Source: Gluconobacter oxydans
Lineage (GTDB): Bacteria; Pseudomonadota; Alphaproteobacteria; Acetobacterales; Acetobacteraceae
DNA length: 64,000 nucleotides
Direction: 5' to 3'
Assembly: GCF_006539685.1 (NCBI RefSeq)
Contig: NZ_BJNM01000003.1
Coordinates: forward strand, 124,001 to 188,000
The stretch's first letter is position 1; each line of letters opens with the position of its first letter. The position numbers and the translations under genes are program-made. Below, piece by piece: positions 55,391-64,000 of this stretch. The notes beneath the pieces were generated by a model. That model made no database searches and was not told the origin of the DNA. It saw nothing but the letters and a program-made list of their open reading frames with translations.

Positions 55391-58168
55391 ATGTCTGACT
55401 GCGCCTCCCGGCTCGATCCGTCCCTCCATGACCGTATTGACGCAATGACGTCACGGCTTCTCCATGAGCGCGATGGCCTCGCAGACCTGATTGCATCCAT
55501 TGGACAGGGCCTGTCGGACGACGACCGGAGCGAGAGCAGGACGCAGCTGGACGAAATCGAGAATGTCGTCCGCGCCCTGCGTGACGAGCATTTCGTAGAA
55601 CGGGCCGCCCATCTGCGCTCCTATGTCGGGCTCGATACCGCTGCTCCCCAGGGCCGCCTCGAAGCCGTGGCGAAACGCCTTGTCGATCAGGCCCCGGCTG
55701 CCGTCTCCCTGACGGTGCCGCAGATTGCCGCCGTCTTTACCGCCCACCCGACCTTCGCACTGGCGGACGGCGTCTATGAAATCCTGACGCAGCGTGCTGA
55801 AAATCCGGAACTGCCGGTGCCCTGCCTGAAGACGCATCGCCGTCCGGCCCCCCCGACACTGGCGCAGGAACAGGCGCTAGCTCTGGCAGCTATCCTGCGG
55901 GGACGTGATGCGCTCGACGATCTGACCGAAGCGCTGCTACAGGAAATGTCCCAGCGCTGGTCCGGCGAGGCCGGTCAGGTCGATCCCTCGCCCGTCATCC
56001 TCGCAAGCTGGGTCGGGTTCGATACCGATGGCCGGAACGACATCGGCTGGTGGGACACGCTGCGGATCCGCCTTGAGCTGAAATCCTCCCAGCTTCATCG
56101 CCTCACGGACGGACTGGAGCGCCTGGGCCTGCAGGACAGCGCACTGGCCATGCGCGCGCGCCGGGCGATCGAGGCGGTCAAGACGCAGCACGCCGCCTGC
56201 CCGACCGGCAAGGACGCAGCTCCGGAAATCATCAAGGATTTTGCTCAGACACTGATCGCCTGCCGGGACAAGGCGCTGCTCGACGCCACCGAGCTTCTGC
56301 CGCTGTTCCAGGACGCAGCGGTCGGGCTGGATGATGAAGCCAGACTGCACCTGCGAACCATCCGTGCCGGCTTCATGAACCACGGCCTCGGGATCGCCCG
56401 GATCCATACAAGGCTGAATGCCGCACAGATCTACAACGTGGCCCGCACCCGGCTTGGCCTGACCGATGATCCCGCCCTGCCCTCACGTCGGCGCGTTCTG
56501 CTGGCCAGGATCGATGAGGCCCTTTCGGACCTGAAACCCCGCGCCGTGGATTTCGGAGCCCTGCTGGTCGAGCCCGCCTCAGCCGCGCGGCTGATGATGA
56601 CGATGGCGCAGATCCTCAAGCACATCGATTCCGGCTCGCCCATCCGCTTCCTCATTGCCGAAACCGAAAGCGGCTATACCCTGCTCGCCACGCTCTGGCT
56701 GGCACGCCTGTTCGGGATCAAGGACAACCAGATCGAGATCTCGCCGCTGTTCGAGACGGAAAGCGCGCTTGAAAACGGCGAGACCATTCTGGAAGAGGCT
56801 TTCCGCTCCAGCCACTGGCGCGATTACCTGAGGGCGAACGGCCGCCTGTCGCTTCAGTTCGGATATTCCGACTCGGGTCGTTATGTCGGACAGCTCGCAG
56901 CCACCAACCTGGTCGAACGCCTGCGCATGCGGACCCTTTCCCTGCTGGCAGAGCACGGCCTGGAGGACGTCTCCCTGACGCTGTTCGACACGCATGGCGA
57001 AAGCATCGGACGGGGCGCGCATCCGTTCAGCCTGCGCCAGCGTCTGGACTATTTCTCCCCTGCCCGCACGCGCCTTGCCATGCGCGAGGCCGGGATCGGC
57101 TGCCGGGTCGAAACCGCATTCCAGGGCGGAGACGGCTACACGCTGTTCGGCACGAAGGCGCTTGCGGCCTCCACCATCGCAACGCTGGCGGAACATGTGG
57201 CCGATATCCCGCTGGACACGAAAGATCCGGTTTATACGCGGCCTGACTTCGCATCGGATTTCTTCTCCACCATCGCGCTCGACATGGGCGCACTGGTCGA
57301 TGATCCGGGCTATGCAGCGCTGCTGAGCGCATTCGGTCCGGCCCTGATCGACAAGACAGGATCGCGTCCTTCCGCGCGTCAGTCGGACGCGGCGACGGTC
57401 ACACGCATCACCCATCCGGGACAGCTCCGCGCCATTCCCAACAACGCCATTCTCCAGCAGCTGGGCTGGTGGGCGAATGTGCTGCATGGACTTGGCAACG
57501 CGGCGCAGCGTCATCCCGAAACATTCGAGCAGTTCGCCACGGAATCCTCGCGTTTCCGCGAAGCCATGGATTTCGCCCGTCAGGCCCTGGCCCACTCGGA
57601 TCTGGACGTACTGCGGACGACGATCCACCAGCTCGATCCCGGAACCTGGCTGGACCGTGCAGCGAAAGCCCGGAGCGATGAAGAACGTCAGAGCCTGCTG
57701 TGCATTTCGCACGGTCTGGAACTGCTGCGCTTCTGGGCCAGTGGCCCGGCCATGTTCCGGCGCATCCAGGCGGATCATATCGCCCTGCGCGCAGCCTGGC
57801 CGGATGCGCCCCGTATGGAAGCCCGCGAGAAGCTGCTTCATGCCATCCGTTTCGCCCTCATCGACCGGCTGTGGGCGCTTTCAACCCGCATCCCCTATTT
57901 CGGGCCGCGCAACAGCCTGACACGCGAAGCGATCACGAACCTGATCCTCTGCCTGGATGTGCCGCGCGCGCTGCATCTGCTGGAAGATCTGTTCCCGGTC
58001 ACCGCTCCCAGCGTTGCCAATCTCGACTTCGGGGAGCCGGGTGACGCCGCTGAAGCCGCCGGTTTCGCGCGGGAGCATGAGGAAATCTTCGCGCCGCTGT
58101 CACGCTGCTTTGCACTGCTGCGTGAGATCGGCGTGGCGATCATGCACGCCAACCGGGCTTTCGGCTGA
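55391..58168 (+). CDS. ppc: Phosphoenolpyruvate carboxylase-family protein with altered catalytic loop
   Basis: The 925-residue protein matches PEP carboxylase over its length. VFTAHPTFAL near 116 keeps the catalytic histidine, SPLFETESAL near 451 keeps a metal-binding glutamate, and FGYSDSGRYVG near 490 keeps the metal aspartate. Two hallmark sites deviate. The glycine loop FHGRGGxxGRGGxP reads LFDTHGESIGRGAHP near 530-540, and the GYSDSxKDAG lysine and aspartate are R and Y. The C-terminal QNTG is absent (ends ANRAFG). It may still be the anaplerotic enzyme, but activity cannot be assumed. An ATG at 55331 would add 20 residues. Confidence 0.78.
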   Translation: MSDCASRLDPSLHDRIDAMTSRLLHERDGLADLIASIGQGLSDDDRSESRTQLDEIENVVRALRDEHFVERAAHLRSYVGLDTAAPQGRLEAVAKRLVDQAPAAVSLTVPQIAAVFTAHPTFALADGVYEILTQRAENPELPVPCLKTHRRPAPPTLAQEQALALAAILRGRDALDDLTEALLQEMSQRWSGEAGQVDPSPVILASWVGFDTDGRNDIGWWDTLRIRLELKSSQLHRLTDGLERLGLQDSALAMRARRAIEAVKTQHAACPTGKDAAPEIIKDFAQTLIACRDKALLDATELLPLFQDAAVGLDDEARLHLRTIRAGFMNHGLGIARIHTRLNAAQIYNVARTRLGLTDDPALPSRRRVLLARIDEALSDLKPRAVDFGALLVEPASAARLMMTMAQILKHIDSGSPIRFLIAETESGYTLLATLWLARLFGIKDNQIEISPLFETESALENGETILEEAFRSSHWRDYLRANGRLSLQFGYSDSGRYVGQLAATNLVERLRMRTLSLLAEHGLEDVSLTLFDTHGESIGRGAHPFSLRQRLDYFSPARTRLAMREAGIGCRVETAFQGGDGYTLFGTKALAASTIATLAEHVADIPLDTKDPVYTRPDFASDFFSTIALDMGALVDDPGYAALLSAFGPALIDKTGSRPSARQSDAATVTRITHPGQLRAIPNNAILQQLGWWANVLHGLGNAAQRHPETFEQFATESSRFREAMDFARQALAHSDLDVLRTTIHQLDPGTWLDRAAKARSDEERQSLLCISHGLELLRFWASGPAMFRRIQADHIALRAAWPDAPRMEAREKLLHAIRFALIDRLWALSTRIPYFGPRNSLTREAITNLILCLDVPRALHLLEDLFPVTAPSVANLDFGEPGDAAEAAGFAREHEEIFAPLSRCFALLREIGVAIMHANRAFG

Positions 58169-58178
58169 GGAATGATCC

Positions 58179-58208
58179 GCGGCCGCAACTCTTGTCCAGT
58201 GCGGCCGC
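58179..58208 (+). terminator. GC-rich hairpin downstream of ppc
   Basis: GCGGCCGCA and its exact complement form a 9-bp stem with a 12-base loop, starting 11 bases after the stop codon. Each arm contains a GCGGCCGC palindrome. No T-run follows, so it may be a Rho-dependent pause or mRNA 3' end structure. Confidence 0.5.
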
Positions 58209-58257
58209 CTGCGGTTAGAAAGCTCGCGTCATAACATTCAACGGAAAGTTCCTCTGC

Positions 58258-59841
58258 ATGCTTCGCAAGGCCCTTCTTCTGGGTGCAGCCATGATGGCTG
58301 TGCCTGCTCTGGCGGCAGGTCCTGCCACACCGGCGCCCAATGCTGACAGCGTGACGAACGGAACCGTAACGGTCAATGGTGCGACCATCCCCTACCGGGC
58401 AGTTGCAGGCACCATTCTGGTTCATGGCGCCGACTACAACGATTCCGGCGATATCCTGGCCAAGCGTGGCACCAAGCTCGATGGCGGCAAGGATGACGAC
58501 AGCAAGAACGCGCCCGTCGCCTCCATGTTCTACACCGCCTATTTCAAGGAAGGCGTTCCCGCCGAAAAGCGCCCGATCACCTTCCTCTATAACGGCGGTC
58601 CGGGCTCGGCCTCTGTCTGGGTTCACATGGGCACCTTCGGCCCGCGCCGCGTGAACACGCCGGGTGACACCCATCTGCCGGCCGCTCCGTATGCGCTCAT
58701 CAACAACCCGCAGTCCCTGCTGGACGTCTCGGACGTCGTCTTCATCGACGCGCCGGGCACGGGTTTCTCGCGGATTGCCGGCAAGGACGCTGACAAGGAA
58801 TTCCTTGGCGTCGATGGTGACGGTGAAGCCTTCACCCACTTCATCTCGAAGTTCCTGGCCAAGTATCACCGCTACAACTCGCCCAAATACCTGTTCGGCG
58901 AGAGCTATGGCACGATGCGCTCGGCCGTGGTCATCAACGACCTTGAGCAGGACGAGAACATCGACTTCAACGGCGTGATCCTGCTGTCGCAGATCCTGAA
59001 CTACGACAACAGCGATGACAGCCCGCAGTTCAATGCAGGCATGGACGATCCGTATGTGCTCGCCCTGCCCACCTACGCCGCCACGGCCTGGTACCATCAC
59101 TGCCTGCCGGCCGAACATCCGGACCTGAAGGCTTTCCTGCATGAGGTCGAGCATTTCGCAATGACCGACTACACGCTGGCCCTGCGTCAGGGTGCGGATC
59201 TGCCGGAAGACCAGCGTCAGGCCATTGCGGCAAAGCTGCATGACTACACGGGCCTGCCGGTCGACTACATTCTGCGGGCGGATCTGCGCGTCAATGGCGG
59301 CGAATTCGACCAGCAGCTTCAGGCGAAGACCGGGATGGCGACGGGCCGTCTGGACACCCGCTATTCAAGCCCGACGATCGATCCGATGAGCCAGGAAGTG
59401 GATTACGATCCGCAGTCCAGCGCCATCAGCTCGGCTTATGTCACGGTCTTCAACGACTACGTCCGCAACACGCTCAAATACGGCACGGACGAGGATTACC
59501 GCCTCTATAACAGCCAGGACCACTGGGACAGCCATCACCGTCAGCCCGGCCACGGCTACCAGCCCAAGGGCGAGCCGAACGTCATGACGGATCTGGCCAT
59601 GGCGATGAAGACCAATCCGAACCTGCATGTCATGCTCAACGCCGGCTACTACGATCTCGCAACGCCTTATTTTGAAGGCGTGTACGAGATGAAGCATCTG
59701 CCGATGCCGAACAGCCTGCAGAAGAACATCGAATATGCGCAGTACACGTCCGGCCACATGGTCTATGTGGACCCGGCGACGCTGCAGCAGCTCCATGACA
59801 ACGTGGCAGCCTTCATCCGTCGGACAGACAATCTGCACTGA
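58258..59841 (+). CDS. Secreted S10-family serine carboxypeptidase-like peptidase
   Basis: A 527-residue protein with a signal peptide (MLRKALLLGAAMMAVPALAA) and an alpha/beta-hydrolase fold of the S10 family. It shows LYNGGPGSASVW, IDAPGTGFSRIAG, the nucleophile GESYGTMRSA near residue 216, the Asp in NAGYYDLATPYF near 464 and the His in TSGHMVY near 498, giving a complete Ser-Asp-His triad. S10 enzymes remove C-terminal residues and work best at acid pH, which would suit a periplasm exposed to organic acids; that link is inference. Confidence 0.9.
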   Translation: MLRKALLLGAAMMAVPALAAGPATPAPNADSVTNGTVTVNGATIPYRAVAGTILVHGADYNDSGDILAKRGTKLDGGKDDDSKNAPVASMFYTAYFKEGVPAEKRPITFLYNGGPGSASVWVHMGTFGPRRVNTPGDTHLPAAPYALINNPQSLLDVSDVVFIDAPGTGFSRIAGKDADKEFLGVDGDGEAFTHFISKFLAKYHRYNSPKYLFGESYGTMRSAVVINDLEQDENIDFNGVILLSQILNYDNSDDSPQFNAGMDDPYVLALPTYAATAWYHHCLPAEHPDLKAFLHEVEHFAMTDYTLALRQGADLPEDQRQAIAAKLHDYTGLPVDYILRADLRVNGGEFDQQLQAKTGMATGRLDTRYSSPTIDPMSQEVDYDPQSSAISSAYVTVFNDYVRNTLKYGTDEDYRLYNSQDHWDSHHRQPGHGYQPKGEPNVMTDLAMAMKTNPNLHVMLNAGYYDLATPYFEGVYEMKHLPMPNSLQKNIEYAQYTSGHMVYVDPATLQQLHDNVAAFIRRTDNLH

Positions 59842-59862
59842 TCCCTGACGGGACCGGACAAG

Positions 59863-59895
59863 GCGGCGAAGGGGAAACCTTTCGCCGCTTTTTTT
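59863..59895 (+). terminator. Intrinsic terminator of the S10 peptidase gene
   Basis: GCGGCGAAGG pairs with CCTTTCGCCGC (one bulged T), followed by seven T, 20 bases after the stop codon. Confidence 0.85.
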
Positions 59896-59899
59896 GTGC

Positions 59900-60274
59900 T
59901 CAGCCCTTCCGGACAGGCCAGCCGATCCGCACAAGGACGCAGTCAGGCCCGTTGACCGCAAACTCGTACATGCCCCAGGGCCTGACCGACGGCCCTTCCT
60001 TCTCAAGGACTTGGCCAGCGAAGGCCTGCGCCAGCGCACCCACATCCGGACGACGGAAATAAAGACCGAACGGATTGTGCCCGGCCTCCACCCAGCCGGG
60101 AACAGCCTGCGTCAGATGGAGTTCCTCACCGTCCGCCGTTTCCAGAAGCCTGTATTCGGCTGAACTTCCGTTGCGGGACGAGAAGCCGAGGACCGCAAAA
60201 AACTGCTCTGCCTGCGCGAGATCGTTCACCGGCAGAATGGCAATGACGGATCTCCGGGGTTCAGACTGGGACAT
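59900..60274 (-). CDS. Glyoxalase/bleomycin-resistance (VOC) family protein
   Basis: A 124-residue single-domain VOC protein. It has IAILPVNDLAQAEQFFAVLGF, a central GEELHLTQAV strand and the C-terminal WGMYEFAVNGPDCVLVRIG typical of bleomycin-resistance-like members. The usual metal ligands are not all obvious (His in ELHLT, Glu in MYEFAV), so it may bind a drug or small molecule rather than catalyse glyoxalase chemistry. The ATG at 60274 is preferred; the frame runs upstream through the fusA terminator, which is not coding. Confidence 0.85.
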   Translation of the reverse strand: MSQSEPRRSVIAILPVNDLAQAEQFFAVLGFSSRNGSSAEYRLLETADGEELHLTQAVPGWVEAGHNPFGLYFRRPDVGALAQAFAGQVLEKEGPSVRPWGMYEFAVNGPDCVLVRIGWPVRKG

Positions 60275-60300
60275 CAGGTTTTTCCTTGAAAGGGGAACAC

Positions 60301-60330
60301 AAAAAACCCCGCCAGATTGCTCTGGCGGGG
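60301..60330 (-). terminator. Intrinsic terminator of fusA
   Basis: CCCCGCCAGA and TCTGGCGGGG form a perfect 10-bp stem with a GCAA loop, followed by six T on the reverse strand, 27 bases after the fusA stop. Confidence 0.93.
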
Positions 60331-60356
60331 TCTGATGTTTCACCGGAGTGAAGAAA

Positions 60357-62459
<2,103 letters not shown>

Positions 62460-62483
62460 GGAGAACCTCCAAAATACAATGAA

Positions 62484-62536
62484 AGGTGTTTCAGCCTGAA
62501 CCGAAACACCTCCGCTGCGGTCCTATTGAAAGGACC
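62484..62536 (-). promoter_or_regulatory. Tandem hairpins in the rpmB-fusA intergenic region
   Basis: Two perfect inverted repeats lie between rpmB and fusA: GGTCCT/AGGACC (62519-62536, loop 6) and AGGTGTTTC/GAAACACCT (62484-62511, loop 10). On the reverse strand the second is followed by TTTC and a further T-rich stretch, about 20 bases before the fusA ribosome site. They could form an attenuator or a weak terminator for rpmB. Confidence 0.5.
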
Positions 62537-62629
62537 GAACCTGATTTATCCCAGTGGCGGCTGAATGACGCAGACCGCCATGGTTTTCAAGAGCAATCTT
62601 GTTACCAAACAAAGTCCGGCAAAGATTTC

Positions 62630-62932
62630 TCAGGCGGTCTGGGCAGCCTTGCGTTCCTGAACGCGCAGGATACGGCGCTTGATGACCTGGGCTTCCGTCG
62701 GAAGCTTGCGGTTCGGCGTACCCAGCAGGAACGAATCCAGTCCACCGTTGTGCTCGACCGTGCGGATACCGTCGGTGGACAGGCGCATGCGCACCGAAGC
62801 ACCGAGAATATCGGAGATCAGCGTGGTCTCCTGCAGGTTCGGGAGAAAACGACGGCGGGACTTGTTATTGGCGTGGCTGACGTTGTTGCCCGTCAGCACG
62901 CCCTTGCCCGTGATCTGGCAACGGCGAGACAT
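62630..62932 (-). CDS. rpmB: 50S ribosomal protein L28
   Basis: A 100-residue large-subunit protein. It starts [24 protein letters not shown] and continues [33 protein letters not shown], all typical of L28 of alphaproteobacterial length. It lies alone, not with rpmG, 170 bases upstream of fusA and 71 bases after the Atm1-like gene on the same strand. Confidence 0.95.
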   Translation of the reverse strand: MSRRCQITGKGVLTGNNVSHANNKSRRRFLPNLQETTLISDILGASVRMRLSTDGIRTVEHNGGLDSFLLGTPNRKLPTEAQVIKRRILRVQERKAAQTA

Positions 62933-63003
62933 GGTGGTACTTTCCTCGATGCTGGATGACGCAGGACAGCGAGGTCCGGCGTGTTCCGTAAATCAGGCGC
63001 GGC

Positions 63004-64000
63004 TTATGACGTATGCTTGGGGGCTTCGTCAACCCCCGAGAGCTGTCCAGCGACGTTTTCACCGGCCTGTGCGGCCCACATTGCGGCATAATGGCCACCT
63101 GCAGACAGCAGTTCCGTATGGCTTCCCTGCTCCACCACGCGCCCCGCGTCAAGCACCACGATGCGATCGGCATCCTGAACCGTGGAAAGACGGTGCGCGA
63201 CAATAACTGTCGTGCGCGCCTGCGACAGGACGGCCAGCTCCTTCTGGATGGCGACTTCCGTGCGGGTATCAAGCGCGCTCGTAGCCTCGTCCAGCAGAAG
63301 GATGCGCGGGTCCTTGAGGATGACGCGCGCAATGGCCACACGCTGCTTCTCTCCCCCGGAAAGCTTCAGGCCGCGCTCGCCAACAACAGTGTCATATCCA
63401 TCGGGAAGTTCACGGATGAAGGCATCGATCTGCGCACTCCGGGCCGCCTTCTCGATCTCCTCACGCGACGCTGACAGGTCCCCATAGGCAATGTTTTCGC
63501 CGATGCTGGAATTGAAGAGCACCGTGTCCTGCGGAACCGTCCCGATGATGTTCTGAATGTCAGTCGGCGCAATATCGCGCAGGTCATGACCGTCAATGCA
63601 GACCGAACCTTCGGTCGGATCATAGGCCCGGGTCAGCAGACGCCCCAGGGTGGATTTGCCTGACCCGGTATGCCCCACAATGGCCAGAGACGTACCTGCG
63701 GGAATATTGATGGAAACATCATGCAGGATCTGCCGCGCAGGGCTGTAGCCAAAGGAAACATGCCGGAACGCAACGGACGCCGCCCCCGCTTCCGACAGCT
63801 TTCCCGGCAGACGAACCGGCTGGACGGCATGGGTGATCTCGGAGCGCACGGCAAGCAGTTCGAGATAATTCTCCAGATCAACGCGCGCATTGCGCCAGCC
63901 TGCACTGACGTAATTCAGGGCGCCTACGGATGAGTACAGTCCGCTCAGATAACTGCCGATCAACACGAACTGCGCAACCGCCAGCCGGTGCGCCACGATA
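63004..64000 (-). CDS. Atm1-type ABC exporter, C-terminal part (cut by window edge)
   Basis: The frame enters from beyond 64000 and ends at 63004. The visible part begins in the last membrane helices of an ABC exporter and contains WRNARVDLENYLELL with ITHAVQPV, the segment that in Atm1/HMT1 proteins precedes the ATPase. The ATPase has GHTGSGKSTLGRLLTRAYDP, VPQDTVLFNSSIGENIAYGD, LSGGEKQRVAIARVILK, LLLDEATSALDTRTE and the HRLSTV switch. Atm1-like proteins export glutathione-linked sulfur or metal compounds. The SUF operon is 10 kb away. Confidence 0.87.
   Translation of the reverse strand, partial: IVAHRLAVAQFVLIGSYLSGLYSSVGALNYVSAGWRNARVDLENYLELLAVRSEITHAVQPVRLPGKLSEAGAASVAFRHVSFGYSPARQILHDVSINIPAGTSLAIVGHTGSGKSTLGRLLTRAYDPTEGSVCIDGHDLRDIAPTDIQNIIGTVPQDTVLFNSSIGENIAYGDLSASREEIEKAARSAQIDAFIRELPDGYDTVVGERGLKLSGGEKQRVAIARVILKDPRILLLDEATSALDTRTEVAIQKELAVLSQARTTVIVAHRLSTVQDADRIVVLDAGRVVEQGSHTELLSAGGHYAAMWAAQAGENVAGQLSGVDEAPKHTS

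Overview
The window is an ordinary, gene-dense stretch of bacterial chromosome from an alphaproteobacterium. It is most likely an acetic acid bacterium close to Gluconobacter. That placement is inference, from high GC, the mfd/recG pair, the birA-coaX-rnj-proS-lol-dnaE block, the Rrf2-sufBCDS-sufT-sufA cluster and an Atm1-type exporter. About 54 protein genes and two tRNA genes fill it. I see no insertion sequence, phage gene, CRISPR array, toxin-antitoxin pair, secretion island or frank pseudogene. No intergenic gap exceeds about 270 bases.

Layout. 1-6 kb: the start of mfd (cut by the window edge), divergent recG, a GGDEF/EAL protein with a broken cyclase site, an LpxR-like outer-membrane lipid A deacylase and a two-domain cold shock protein. 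6-9.4 kb: a reverse-strand chain kdsB-pheA-dapA-smpB. 9.4-13.2 kb: forward hisN-like phosphatase, serA with a structured leader, and comM. 13-22 kb: metC/sseA, a PerM-like permease with an EEP-family protein, cardiolipin synthase, the leucyl/arginyl transferase bpt, parC and a small lipoprotein. 22-35.4 kb: a long reverse-strand series of recO, tsf, rpsB, dnaE, lolD, lolC/E, proS, RNase J, coaX, birA, tRNA-Val and an HU protein. 35.5-42 kb: the protein quality-control block lon, clpX, clpP, tig, headed by tRNA-Leu. 42-48 kb: nnr, a CopD-like membrane protein, a DEAD-box helicase with an AT-hook-rich arm, and an Fe-S RNA m5U methyltransferase. 48-54 kb: the SUF iron-sulfur operon with its Rrf2 regulator. 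54-64 kb: a DUF445 protein, a divergent PEP-carboxylase homologue, a secreted S10 carboxypeptidase, a VOC-family protein, fusA, rpmB and the end of an Atm1-type ABC exporter.

How the genes work together. Translation and its quality control dominate: rpsB, tsf, fusA, rpmB, proS, smpB, bpt, tig, clpP, clpX, lon. The SUF operon is tightly coupled (4-nt overlaps at sufC/sufD, sufD/sufS and sufS/sufT) and has a near-perfect 21-bp palindrome upstream of its regulator. Envelope genes (kdsB, lolD, lolC/E, cls, the LpxR-like protein) are scattered.

I did not find a clearly new biological system. The best leads are the PEP-carboxylase homologue with an altered catalytic glycine loop, the AT-hook DEAD-box helicase overlapping an RNA methyltransferase gene, RNA hairpins in the rpsB-tsf, serA and fusA intergenic regions, and the putative SUF operator.
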